A stretch of 64,000 nt of DNA. Origin: Arctopsyche grandis. Its lineage: Eukaryota > Arthropoda > Insecta > Trichoptera > Hydropsychidae. The stretch lies in assembly GCF_051622035.1 (NCBI RefSeq), contig NC_135359.1:15499501-15563500 (forward strand), given 5' to 3'. Numbering within the stretch: the first letter of the stretch is position 1; every line of letters begins with the position of its first letter. A model generated the notes under the pieces. It did not search any database. It saw only the letters and a program-made list of their open reading frames with translations, and had not been told where the DNA came from. Both the position numbers and the translations under genes were made by a program. Shown piece by piece: positions 36,974 through 47,850 of the stretch.

Positions 36974-37569
36974 GTCCGCGGGGGGAGGCGGGCGGCGGGG
37001 CGACGGCCTAGGGGCGAAGGGCGGGCGCGCGCTCGTCGCCCGCCTCGCCCTTCTCGATCGCCATGCCCGTGCCCGAGTCCGTCACTCGAGACTACTCGAC
37101 CGCGATTATTCCGCGGCCGTCCGCCGACTCCGACTGGACGCAGACGCCGCCCCTCCCGCGCCGCCGCCTGCCGCCCCCCCTCCGAGCACTCTGCAACTGT
37201 GGGACGCGCCGCGCCGCTCGCTCCAACTCTACGCGACCGATTTACATTCATACATATGTATGCACGAAGGAAAAGTTCTCTCCACTCGTTCACCCGTACG
37301 GAATTCGAAAATTACCTCTCGTATTCACTTTTGAATTAAACGCCGATTTCATACGGGACTGACTCGCCTCTCATTTAAAACCACTTTAACCCTTTGCCCG
37401 CGTCACCAAATTTAGCGAACATGCCCTGTACGCGGCTGCTTTTTTGCGGATTTTGTTATCGCGTTTTCGACTATAAATATAGGTGGTAATATTTTATAAA
37501 TTATTTATTTATTTGGAAAATTTACAGTTTATTAAGTTACATAGATTGATAGTAAAAAAACATAATTAT

Positions 37570-37952
37570 TGTTACGTACGCCGTGGATTGAGCGAATTGT
37601 ACTTAGACCAACGGATATCTGTTATCGGTTAACTAAATGCATGCACTTACATCCAAAGATTATATCTGGACTCTAAGTGCATTTAGGCTAAACAATGACC
37701 GTTATTAGTTATTTCTCAGAATCGCTACGGGAATACCCAATGTCTTGGAAATACATATCCGAATACGTGACTATACAACAGGTAAACAGATTAGGCGTCC
37801 TGAGAGATCTACCCTTTATAAGGCGGTACGTAGGCGATATAATTCATTCTGGACTTAGCAGTAACACTGCGTGTATCTCCTTAATCATCAATAAATGCTG
37901 TGAAACGACTGTTGGCCTTTTACTTGGATCCTCCACCCACCCCTACGCAACA
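37570..37952 (+). mobile_element. Solo LTR, plus orientation
   Basis: The 383-bp sequence starts TGTTACGTACG and ends ACGCAACA (TG...CA) and is flanked by the 4-bp duplication TTAT (37566-37569 and 37953-37956). Internal signals fit an LTR in the plus direction: TATAAG at 37817-37822 and AATAAA at 37890-37895. No internal retroelement sequence or second LTR is present, so it arose by LTR-LTR recombination. The 4-bp duplication suggests a Gypsy-type element. Confidence 0.8.
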
Positions 37953-37989
37953 TTATGTTAAGTAAACCATTAATAATTTTCACATATAG

Positions 37990-38655
37990 GTAAAAAAAAG
38001 AAAAGCTCAAACATTTAAAATAAGAAACAAAAATGATAATAGAGTAAGATAGTTAGAGAAAACAAAAAGAAAAAAATAGAAATAACAGTATAATAAAAAT
38101 ATCAAAATAATATGATAAAAATTATGAAATAATAAAAATAATATAATATATAACAAAAAACAAAAAGACAAAATAAATACATCAAAATAAAAATTCATAA
38201 TCACAATCGTAAATTTTCAATAAAATTAATCATCGAAAAACAAATTTACAATAATCACTCTAGCTTGTATAGCATTAATATTAAATAAGTCAAACATAGC
38301 AATTGTTAAAATTAGTGTGTTGACGGTGGAGCTTGCACGCCAGATGAATGAGCTTCTTCCATAATTAGAAAAAGTATTAGGTATGTAAAGGAGCTCATTA
38401 CATCTAGTCATTCTATATGGCACACGCTATGATAGTCTGCTCAATAATTGAGGACAGTCGATCGAGCCGTTAAGGATGTTCAAAATTGTTGAGATGTCAG
38501 CTATCTCCCTTCTTTTGACAAGTGGAAGTAGATGCTGATACCTACAAGCATCTTCATAGGAAGTATAGGATAATCCAAAATGGCTACTGATGTACCTCAA
38601 TAATCTCTTCTGAATGCGCTCCAATCTGTCTCTTTCTATTCTATTCTAGCCTATA
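37990..38655 (-). pseudogene. LINE fragment, reverse transcriptase C-terminal region
   Basis: On the minus strand, 38226-38650 encodes RDRLERIQKRLLRYI, then YQHLLPLVKRREIAD, then a single in-frame TAG (38424-38426), then RVPYRMTRCNELLYIP and NYGRSSFIWRASS. This is the post-RT thumb and tail region typical of jockey/CR1-type LINE ORF2. Downstream (37990-38225) is a T-rich 3' UTR in minus orientation. The 5' part is truncated at about 38655. Non-functional. Confidence 0.75.
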
Positions 38656-38854
38656 TTGAATTTTTTTGGCTACTGCCATCTATTGAATTTGGTCAAGTAT
38701 ACATTTAGTAATATTTTCAACCAAGTTATAAAATTTTAATACAATAGACGTCTCTTATACAGGTTGGAACTTCCAAGACATCTATGCGTGTCTCACGCGC
38801 TGAGGGCATGTTCGCTAGGACATGTATAGTAGTCGTACGTGGTGGAAAGGTTAA

Positions 38855-40561
38855 GGGGGTATTCTAGTCTAGAGGCATGAATTTTAGGTATTTTTTCAGG
38901 TGCAGTAAAAAAAGCAATTATTTTACCAAATATTTATTCATTTTGAAGAATACATAGAAAAAAAATCAAAGGGTCTCAAAAAAATGGTGCGCCCTGGTTT
39001 TGATTTTTAAATGCTTTTTATTATTTCGAAATTATGTTCACAATACATCTTATATCTATTTTAATAGCTACTGATCTACTGATCATTTTCTATTTTACAA
39101 TTTAATTTAATTTGGTTAGTAATTACAGTATTATATTATTCTAATGTTAATCTAAAGCATAATAGGAAAAAGAGCTCAAAAACCTATTTACAATCCTTAT
39201 AAATGTTCATAATACATCTAATACATAGTATTAATTAAAGACTCTCTTAAGTCGATGATCTAAAGCAGATTGTGTTTAGGTAATCTGTTTTTATACCTGA
39301 AGGGTATAGACATTTTGTTGTAATCACCGAGACTCTTCACAAGTGTGTTAGTATGGTTATTGGTGATTCTGTCATAGAATCTACTGGTTAGTTTGTTAGT
39401 AATGTCTGTAACAAACGGAATTTTATCAATGGCATGCAGTTTTTTCAGGTTAGTATATATGGGTGTATTATAAATTATTTTTAGGGATTTATTTTGTATT
39501 ACTTGGAGCTTGGAAAGGTTAGTATTCGAGGCGTTATTCCATACAGGTGAAGCATAGGTTAATAATGGTAATATGAGCGCGCGATAAATTTTATTTTATT
39601 TAGCGTTGATAAAGAACTATGGCGATTAAATATTGGATATATTGAGGATATACCCCGCATCGCTTTGCATTTCGCTGCCTCAATGTAAGGTGCCCATCTC
39701 ATTCTTTTATCGAACGTAACTCCTAAATATTTTATTACTGACTGCCATTTCAGACTTTCTCCAGAGGGGATTTTCAGATCTGAACTTGGCTTATGCTTTC
39801 TAACACTAAAGAATATGGCGTCTGTTTTGGTTTGATTAATTTGAATTTTCCACTTGGTGAAGTGTTCAGTAATTGTTTTAATTGCAAATTCAAGATTTTT
39901 AAGAATAGTGTCTGGTTTTCTGCTACTTGTGAAGCAAGCGGTATCATCTGCATATAGGGCTATGTGACAGTTTTTTGGAATAGGTATGTCATTAATATAT
40001 ATGGAGAACAAGAGTGGGCCAAGCAAGCTCCCCTGCGGAACGCCAGTTGCGCCCTGGTTGACACGATTCCAACCCTCCTAGTATTCCAAAATCAAAAAAG
40101 CAAATTAATTCTTAATCCAAACAAATGCTGCTATGGCATGAACTACGGAAAAGTCAAACAAAAATTTTTTCGCAAAATAGCGGCTGTTTGAAATAAAAAG
40201 TCTATTTTTTACCGGTTTTTTTAACCTCTTTAAAAATAGTAAAAATTAGAATTTTGTCATAGTTCTAGTTCATGCGATAGAGAAATGTATAGAGAAGGCT
40301 CGCACCAAATTTCAAGTAAATTGGTCCAGTAGAAGTTGAGATATCAACCGTCTCGATAAAAGTAGTTTCGAGAAAAACGCGTTTAAAGTTTCGGGTTAAC
40401 TTACGTGCCGGTCAGATGCCACGTCACTAAAGCAGCTATATCTCCGAAAATAATTTGAATTTTGAAAAATCCTCTTAAGGACATATTCTTAAAGGTTTAA
40501 GCTTTGAAAATATGAAAGAAAAAAAATCGATTTCTTCAAATTTCTAGACTAGAATACCCCC
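38855..40561 (+). mobile_element. TTAA-flanked MITE split by a LINE
   Basis: Perfect 19-bp terminal inverted repeats GGGGGTATTCTAGTCTAGA (38855-38873, and its complement at 40543-40561) are flanked by TTAA on both sides (38851-38854, 40562-40565). Removing the 1048-bp LINE and one 12-bp duplication leaves about 647 bp with no transposase. TTAA specificity suggests piggyBac or Sola3-type mobilisation, though the G-rich terminus differs from the CCCTTTG type nearby. Confidence 0.85.
39000..40047 (-). pseudogene. 5'-truncated jockey-type LINE with 12-bp target duplication
   Basis: The minus strand encodes reverse transcriptase from the TGVPQGSLLGPLLF motif through the catalytic YADDTA (within 39559-40026) and on to the thumb and C-terminal tail (LLTYASPVWNN, SKLQVIQNK). 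A frameshift near 39575 (extra GC in GCGCGC) breaks the frame and truncation removes everything upstream of the TGVPQG motif. Flanks are TGCGCCCTGGTT at 38988-38999 and 40048-40059, a perfect 12-bp duplication typical of target-primed integration. The short A-rich 3' tail lies at the low-coordinate end. Confidence 0.88.
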
Positions 40562-40565
40562 TTAA

Positions 40566-41630
40566 TTCATACCTATCCAGCACGACCCGTTGTCCAGCAA
40601 TATAGAACTAGAACAACCGCACATCACTGTTCTTTAAAAAAACCGCAATTTCCTACCACTACAAACATACATAACTAGTCTTCGGCGGTGGCGTTTCCAT
40701 TTCCCAGGAAAGAGGGTTGATTATTGTCCTAAAAATTTAAAGAGCAAAAAATAATGGTGACCTATAGTGAACCCACTTTTTTCCAAATTGAAACTGACGG
40801 TGGTCCCAAATAAATAAAAATTTAAGGGGGAAAAAAAGAAAAACAAATTTCTTTTAAAAAAAGAGAACAAAAAAGCATGGTTGACAATAGTGAACCTTTT
40901 TTGCAAAAAAAGCATCATCCCATCGCTGATCATCGCTTATAAACGTGATAAAGTGAAAAATTAACAAAATTAATTCATAATATTACGGAAAAAAAATTTT
41001 TTTGACTTAATTATACGTATTATAAAGCGATCAACATCGCACTATTGATTCCAATACTTAATTATGCCACAGAAATACCAGAGTTATGAATATGAGAATA
41101 TGAGCCAAAATTTGCATAATTTTTTTTACGCTCATATCTCGTAAACGAAAAGAAATCGATAAAAATCATTGTAATATTCGAACTTGGTAAGTCAAATTTA
41201 GTATAGATTGATAAGTTTCCGCTCCAGTAATTAAAATCGTGATTTTTTTTTTGCTCAGTGTTTTACTTAAAACGAATATTAAAAAATCGTGGTCGAACGT
41301 TTATGAAAATAAAGAATCTATTCCAATATTTATAAACAGGCCCTTTTAAAAGAAGTTGCGACTGTCTGTGTGCGAACCTGTCAATGCTTACCCCCCCGTT
41401 TCAATTCATTCATTAATTTTCTTAAATGCTGAAGACTACTGAAGATCGTTTCATCGAAGAAAAAATTCATTCAGTAGGTGCATTTGTTCAATATTCGACT
41501 TATTTGCCTATATTTTGTATATAGACATTGACACCGAAGGCTTCAATCAGTATATTACATTTATTATAATATATGTATAAATATTGAAAGGTGGACAAGA
41601 AAAGTTCCGAAGTGGTGAACATAAGGGCGT
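40566..41630. other. Intergenic, no gene seen
   Basis: AT-rich. Repeated short blocks (a GGTTGA / GTGAACC type near 40720-40900) but no recognisable gene or element. Confidence 0.5.
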
Positions 41631-41639
41631 AGGGCCGTA

Positions 41640-41760
41640 GAATGGATTAGTGTTGCACAAAGCAAAGACGAATGGAATCGTGTTTGAAAGGCTTCATCCA
41701 GCAGTGGATGGTGAATTCCTGCAACTGACGAAATAAATTTGATGGGAAGTCACTCCACTA
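41640..41760 (+). mobile_element. RTE-type LINE 3' relic
   Basis: GTTGCACAAAGCAAAGACGA, then ATGGAATCGTG, then GGCTTCATCCAGCAGTGGATGG encode the RTE C-terminal VAQSKDEWNRV-type tail (with a frame disturbance). Same source as the tandem array at 34518-35840 but a single copy. Confidence 0.6.
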
Positions 41761-41797
41761 CGGTAGAGTTGGAGTGATTTCCTATCAAATTTTATTT
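41731..41797. repeat. Imperfect short hairpin
   Basis: The left arm AAATAAATTTGATGGGAAGT then CACTCCA pairs with the right arm TGGAGTGATTTCC then TATCAAATTTTATTT over about 28 positions with few mismatches and a loop of about 10 nt. The size resembles a precursor microRNA, but the sequence overlaps the end of an RTE relic and could be chance or a MITE remnant. Confidence 0.4.
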
Positions 41798-42552
41798 AAC
41801 GTAATATTTTCAGGGCAATTATAGACAAAATTAGCACAAAATTCATTATGTCTATTTAATTGATACCGTTCTCACTTTCCTTGCTTTGCGGTCTGGAAAG
41901 CCAATGAAAAATTACAGCACACAATACTTCGTAAAAATATTTGGAACGGTGAACTTGATTACGTTTAAATCATGTATGCATAAAAAAATCACTTTTTTCT
42001 TATCATAATTATTGATAATGGTACTTCAAACGGGTGATAAAAAAATTGTTGTTTTTTTTCGATGACTCGATACATCAAGTGGATGATGTCATGTTTTATT
42101 CATCAAAATTTCTGCTATTTTATTTTATTGCAATTAGTATTTTACTATTATCTTTACAAAAGGAAACACCATTTTTGTTATTTTATCAGCAAATACTGCA
42201 TAATACGATTATCAATTTCAAAACCTGTATGTACCTGGAAAAGGGTCAAAGGGTTACACAGATAGGAACAAAAATGGGGGAAAAAACGGGATGTCATTGG
42301 TTGGTAGTCAATCATTTCAACGATTATTCAGATACCATGATTGGAGCACAAATATCCAAATCCGACCAGCAACACCTCATAAATACTTCGAATCTCAGTC
42401 GAGGGATCTCTCAGTCGCTAGTAGCACACGTTGACCACTGAGAATACGAGTCCACTCAGATTGAGTCAGTTATATGAACGAACGTGGTTGACACGTAATC
42501 GCCACTCGGAATATTTTAAAATAACGAATCTGGTACTTGAAGGTATAGATCA

Positions 42553-42917
42553 ACCAGCAGCGTAGATCAATGATTCATTCAATTGTGTGGTCACGGGTTC
42601 AAACCCTGACTGTGCTGCTGGCCAGACCTAAGAACAGAATAAGTAACTCCAAGGTCGATTGTTTATCTGAAACAGTTCCAACAAATTAGCAACCTTATCC
42701 TGCAAATTTGTCCATGGATGTCTCAAATTCGATATTGAACCGTACAGACAGATTTAAAATACTAATAACTATGATAGCGATACAAATTGAGCGCAAATGT
42801 ATGGAAACTTGCACAAGACAAATGTTCTAATTCCGGTTGTCGGATTTTGTTCAAATTTTTTTTAATACTTAAAATCACTATCAGTATTATAAATACTGGT
42901 AAAATAAAATAAAATAA
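42553..42917 (+). mobile_element. tRNA-derived SINE, copy 4
   Basis: Starts ACCAGCAGCGTAG, has a B box GGTTCAAACCC and a CAGTGCTGCTGG-like acceptor partner (here GTGCTGCTGG), the core AAGTAACTCCAAGGTCGATTG and GAAACAGTTCC, and an (AAAAT)n tail (42899-42917). More diverged than copies 1 and 2. Confidence 0.7.
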
Positions 42918-43078
42918 TGAAATATTGTTTTCAAAAAAATACTACTTCCGGTTTACGAATTCTGACCAAAATGCTATCAGCTCTAAGTTAGTACATAAAG
43001 AATACAAATATAAATTTTCAGCTTAATACGTTCAAGGGTGTGGACAGAATAGTGGGCACAACATTTTTGACCTTTCTA

Positions 43079-45499
43079 ATGCTGCGTACGGACCAAACCA
43101 ACGAAGATTTTGGTCCAACGTTTTAACCAGCAGGATAAACCAGTAGCGTACAAAATATCGAAATAAAAATTAAATTTAAAAATTGAAATTTAATATCAAA
43201 ATTAAAACTATTATTATTATATTAAAATTAAATTCAAATTTCAAAATAAAATTATAATCAGTATATTAAAATTAAAATAAAATATTGGAAGTTAAAACAG
43301 AACATGCCCAATTTAAATAAATTTCCGAGATTGACCTAAAATTAGATCATCAACAATCACATACAGGTAATCCTCGACTTTTGTTTGTCGAAGATGTTTT
43401 AACTTACGAAGATACGCACTAAGATCGAAAAAGAAAATCAAAGAATTATTATTTTTACTTCCCCGTAATGCGCAGTTACTGAGAATATCTCATTTATAAG
43501 TATGGGTGACCGAGCGATGGTCCCAACCCGGTACGTTGTCGGTTTATCAAACGAAATTTTTTTAGTCTTCAATTGTTTCTCTCGTCGAAATAAATCAATT
43601 AATTAAATCATTTCAGAGGTAAATTTTATCGGATAATGTCTTCAATTGTTTCTCTCGTCGAAATAAATCAAATAATTAAATCCATCTCAGAGGTAAAATT
43701 TATCGGATAATGTGTGATTATTAATTTTATTTCGACGAAAGAAAAAAAAACCCTTTGACAAATCACCGACAGTTTTTTTGATTAATGTCTCATCGGCGGC
43801 GGAAACAGTAGTATATCGTGACGACTTTTAATAAGAAATAACAACAAGGTTTTTTTCGCTCGTTATCAGAGAAATTATAATATTTCTCTGGTTGTAATGC
43901 GTATCGTCGTAATTCAAAACATTTATGCCCGTTGGGCGCAACACACATACAAACATACACATGTAAACTATTGGTCGATGAGTGGGGCGATGCCATTGGC
44001 CGTTACATACGGCTTATTCATTCGGCGAGGACATTTTGGCGCGAACGAGAGATCAGGTGATTAGCGCTCGTAAGCCATCGGTTCACGAGCGCCACCCACC
44101 TAATCTCTACGTTACAATTTTTTTTTCGCTGCGCTAGAGGTGGGAATCTTCGGAAGACAGCCTATTTTTTTACATATGATAGACACAATAATCTTTATAA
44201 TGTTATATTTTTTAAATATTTTTATCTGAACCAAAAGTAGTACTTTTACTCTAGAGAATCGCGGTTTTTTATGTTTTTCTTAGAAACCGTCTGATTTATT
44301 CAACTGAAATTTCATATCTAAAAGTTTAAGCTTAATACCAAGTTATTTATAAAATTTGGTAAGCAACCGTCAACCGGAAGTGGCAGTTTACTCTTGTTCG
44401 ATTTTTGTTCCACTATTTTTTTCGACCTCTTAAACACGTGTGCTCGTCACGAAAAAATTCAAGTATAATTCTTGTATTAATGTGATGAAAATAAAAAAAA
44501 AATCATTAAATTTTATAAGCTGGAAGTGAGATTTTTTTCTCTTATGGTCCGTACGCCAAAACAACCACGATTTTGGGCCAACTTTTAAAAGTACAGTAGC
44601 GTACAAAATATCGAAATAAAAATTAAATTTTAAAATTGAAATTAAATATCAAAATCAAGCTAAAGAGCGAGATTGAGCTAAAATTAGATCATCGTTGATG
44701 TTTTGAATTACAACAATGTTTTGAATTACGACGATACCGCATTTAAAACCAGAGAAATACTATAATTTCTCTGCTTACGAGCGAAAAAAAAATATTTTTA
44801 AAGTCGTCACGAGATGTTACTGTATTTCTACCGTCGAAGATCGATAAAAAAAAACAATTCATAAAAAAACGCGGTGTCGGATGTCGGTGATTTGTCAAAG
44901 GGTTTTTTTTCTTTCGTCGAAATAAAATTAATAATCACACATTATCCGATAAAATTTACCTCTGAAATGATTTAATTAATTGATTTATTTCGACGAGAGA
45001 AACAATTGAAGACTAAAAAAATTTCGTTTGATAAACCGACAACGTGTCGGGTTGGGACCATCACTCGGTCATCCATACTAACACATGATATATTCTCAAT
45101 AACTGCGCATTACGGGGAAGTAAAAATAATAATTCTTTGATTTTTTTTTCGATCTTAGTGCGTATCTACGTAAGTCAAAACATCTTCGACAAACAAAAGT
45201 CGAGGATTACCTGTATGTGATTGTTGATGATCTAATTTTAGGTCAATCTCGAAAATTTATTTAAATTGGGCATGTTCTGTTTTAACTTTCAATATTTTAA
45301 TTTAAATTTAATATATTGATTATAATTTTATTTTGATATTTGAATTTAATTTTAATATAATAATAATATTTTTAATTTTGATATTTGATTTCAATTTTTA
45401 AATTTAATTTTTATTTCGATATTTTGTACGCTACTGGTTTTATCCTGCTGGTTAAAACGTTGGACCAAAATCGTCGTTGGTTTGGTTCGTACGCAGCAT
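43079..45499. mobile_element. Large foldback element, inverted pair of units
   Basis: Ends ATGCTGCGTACGGACCAAAC (43079) and its complement TTTGGTTCGTACGCAGCAT (45499). The arms about 43079-43770 and 44880-45499 are long imperfect inverted repeats. An additional left terminus ATGGTCCGTACG at 44543 defines one complete unit of about 957 bp (44543-45499), and 43079-44100 is an inverted partial copy. Shared blocks include GTAGCGTACAAAATATCG, TAATCCTCGAC plus TTTTGTTTGTCGAAG, CCCCGTAATGCGCAGTTAC and ATTATCCGATAAA. No transposase frame. Related to 47740-49266. Confidence 0.7.
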
Positions 45500-45699
45500 A
45501 ACAAGAATTGTCTGACCTCCAACACTGTCAAAACATTTGTGAGACTGAGCTATTTTATAAAATATCAACATAGCACGGATTCTAGCTCAGCATTGAAAGT
45601 GTTAAAGCAGCCATCCAGTTAATCTGTGGTTCAATCTGTCTGGCGCTTTTCGATCGTTTGCACCAAACCCGTATAAATATGGAGCCTGGAAACCAACAC

Positions 45700-46140
45700 T
45701 ATAATTCACAATGACCTAAACATTGACTACCTTGACAAACACGTACACAAACTTGCCGTGAACTACTTCAAGTCTCTCGGCAAGATAGACAACCCTCTGA
45801 TAAATTCCCTCAGTGAGACCAAACTCACGATCAATCAAAGGCCCATCGACATCTTGAAGATGGGTATAGGCTAAACTAGGATAGATAGAATTAATCTGTA
45901 AATATACATTTATGACAACAATAACCATAAGTTAAGTTAACCAAACCACTAACATAATACTATAGCCTCTAAATATAAAACTAACCATACTAACCGTAAC
46001 AGTATCCCATAGTTAATGCACTAACCTATGCTTAGTGTTCTAGCCATCCAAATCAGTAATGCGAGCAGCCGCCAGCCCGCACCACAACATCACCGCGAAT
46101 CGGATCCCAGATAATTCGCTAGATCGATAGGCATGGAGTA
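45700..46140 (+). pseudogene. Jockey-type LINE C-terminal relic
   Basis: The plus strand reads LNIDYLDKHVHKLAVNYF, then a SLGKIDNPLINSLSE-type segment and then stops: the conserved extreme C terminus of jockey-clade ORF2 proteins. It is followed by a 3'-UTR-like stretch to about 46140. Strongly 5'-truncated. The upstream side abuts the foldback element. Confidence 0.55.
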
Positions 46141-46296
46141 AACTCCATGGAACTATCTCTAAAATATTATCCACTACTACCTGGAAACCATTCCGACCTG
46201 GAGCGCCGACGAGAGCACACGAATAAACACGTTCTACAACCCTCCTGTGTCTTTCTATCCGATTCTGGAAGCCCCCTCTTCACGTCCACGCAACAA

Positions 46297-46490
46297 TATA
46301 TTAGAGCTAAACACACCTTTACACAACTCGAAATCCTCAGCGCCAGTTATCTCGGGTTTGTTTGGATTAGTTACAATTTTTATACCTGCTTTCTGTTGGA
46401 TTTCTAAATAATTCTAATTGGAAATGTTTGAGAAATTTTCAGCGTAGCGGGGGTTTTCAACAGAAAAGAGGTCAGCACTTAAAGGGTTAA
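46297..46490 (+). mobile_element. piggyBac-like MITE, copy B, right end
   Basis: Matches 27010-27188 (CTAAACACACC, TTTCTAAATAATTCTA, TTTTCAGCGTAGCGGG, CAACAGAAAAGAGGTCAGCA) and preserves the right terminus CACTTAAAGGG followed by TTAA (46487-46490). It is complementary to the left end of copy A (CCCTTTGAATGCTGA). The left part is missing. Confidence 0.65.
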
Positions 46491-46589
46491 AAATGATTAT
46501 GATTTTTTTTACAATTCTGCTGTGCACAAGAAGATTCCCTCTAAATTAATGCTACTTGAATTTCGAGCAATTGTGCAATTGTGCAATTG

Positions 46590-47045
46590 ATCGTGGAAGT
46601 AGGGAGGCGGGGTGCGGTGTGCGGGTGCGAGAGTTGCGGAGGTTGAGAAGCCGTGGCGCAGACGGATGGCGCGGCTGGCGCGGGTCTAGCCGGCGGCGGC
46701 GGCGGCGAGGCGGGGAGAGAGGGCGGCGAGCGGGGGGCGGCCGGCTGGCGTGACGACCTTCCCGTCAAAATAGCCAACGCAGACCCCCCACTGCCGCCAC
46801 CACACCACTACACCACCACACCACCACACTACCACACCATCACACCACACACCATCACTACTTCCACTTCCACTTCCACTTCCACCCCCACCACTCACTC
46901 ACACCATCGACTCGAGCCCCTCTCCCCTCTCCCTTCCCCCTTCTTCGCCCGCCTCCCCGTCCGTCTCCCCACCGTCGCACTTTTGCTTTCGTGCAAATCG
47001 CAACGGAGCTCGCCGCGAATGTCGTCACGGCGCGCCATTTGGCGC
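46590..47045. promoter_or_regulatory. Isolated GC/CpG-rich island
   Basis: About 450 bp of GC-rich, CpG-rich DNA in AT-rich surroundings, containing CCACCACACCA and CACTTC simple repeats and, at its right edge, CACGGCGCGCCATTTGGCGC (an E2F-site-like TTTGGCGC). Only overlapping low-complexity frames exist. It lies about 9.6 kb upstream of the Snoo ATG on the same transcriptional axis, so an upstream Snoo promoter or non-coding first exon (minus strand, with a GTGAGT donor candidate near 46893) is a reasonable hypothesis. It could also belong to an unrelated transcript. Confidence 0.4.
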
Positions 47046-47185
47046 TTAAACGATTCACTTCAAACCTGCATACATGCACAACATATGTATTAAGGCTTCC
47101 AATCCCGGGATCCCGTTGTTTTCTGGTACCGTGAATCCCGGTGCTGAAACTAGTCTGAATACCGGGATTACGGTGCTGGCAAAAT

Positions 47186-47570
47186 TTATTTTTTTATTTT
47201 TTTATTTTTTATTTTACATATATACCAGGAAGGCCTTACAGGTAAATCACAATGCGCCTTCCTGGCCAATTACAAATACAAATGCAGCATTTTTTTATTA
47301 TAAGTCGTTGAATTGCGAGACACTGAAAAAACTCGCAAATTAACGAGACATCTATGAATTGTACATAAATTTTTATTGTACATCCATCAAATTTCAAATA
47401 GTGGTGACACAGTAGGTAGGAAGGATTTTTAGCCAATTTTTTTTTCCGGGAACCGTTTCAACAATGAAATCAGAGAAAATTGGCAAACTCTGATAGGAAA
47501 CGATCAACCTGGAGTCACAAATCCAGGTCCGACCAACAGCATACTCTGAAAAATTCATTTTCATTCAGGG
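47186..47570 (-). mobile_element. tRNA-derived SINE, copy 3, head lost
   Basis: Minus-strand copy very similar to 25560-25966: the (AAAAT)n tail appears as ATTTT repeats at 47186-47216, the CCAGGAAGGCCTTACAGG block and the core (GGGAACCGTTTCAACAATG, AAATTGGCAAACTCTGATAG) follow. It stops at about 47570 before the B box, so the Pol III promoter is missing. Confidence 0.78.
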
Positions 47571-47739
47571 AAAAAATAATATAGAATTTAAAAAATAGTA
47601 TACAAAAAAACATGAAACAACATTATATAAAGAACAATGGTGGGATGCGCTATGACAGTCATCGTCCATTTGTTTTCTCTGACTCGTTTTGACGCCGGCT
47701 TGCCGTTCCCACGAAATGGTATCAACGGCGGCCTGTATT

Positions 47740-47849
47740 GTGTATTTAATTTCAATTTTTAAATTTAATTTTTATTTCGATATTTTGTACGCTACTGGTT
47801 TAAAAAGTTGGCCCAGAGACCGTTCGTTGGTTTGGTTCGTACGCACCAT
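47740..47849. mobile_element. Foldback-family right-end fragment
   Basis: A 110-bp terminus ending GGTTTGGTTCGTACGCACCAT, with GATATTTTGTACGCTACTGG inside. It is separated by a single T from the next copy's inverted left end, so the two form a large perfect-looking palindrome around 47800-47900. Confidence 0.65.
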
Positions 47850-47850
47850 T

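Larger units (their letters stand above)
35930..37240. promoter_or_regulatory. CpG-rich island over the Snoo 5' region
   Basis: Abrupt shift from AT-rich DNA to very GC- and CpG-rich sequence covering the first coding exon, its donor and about 270 bp upstream of the ATG. It is likely to include the 5' UTR and promoter. No unambiguous TATA box is visible; the AT-rich CATACATATGTATG near 37249-37262 marks the upstream edge. The exact start site is not determinable. Confidence 0.55.
37386..38854 (+). mobile_element. TTAA-flanked piggyBac-like element with nested insertions
   Basis: Left TTAA (37386-37389) is followed by CCCTTTGCCCGCG and TAGCGAACATGCCCT. The right side has the inverted block GAGGGCATGTTCGCTA (38804-38819) and ends AAAGG before TTAA (38851-38854). 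CCYTTT termini at TTAA fit piggyBac. No transposase frame. Inside sit a solo LTR (37570-37952) and a LINE fragment (about 37990-38655). The right TTAA is also the left TTAA of the next element. Confidence 0.65.

Noticed and set aside
36091-37293. 400-residue minus-strand open frame across the GC-rich region
   Set aside because: Arg/Pro/Ala/Ser low-complexity translation overlapping the Ski/Sno/Dac exon in another frame; it is a shadow caused by high GC.
37695-37961. 88-residue plus frame
   Set aside because: Lies almost entirely inside the solo LTR 37570-37952.
42034-42441. 135-residue plus frame
   Set aside because: No recognisable domain or splice context; AT-rich and followed by a SINE.
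46653-47093. Frames in the GC-rich island
   Set aside because: Low-complexity Gly/Arg and Thr/His repeat translations on both strands; the island is more plausibly regulatory.
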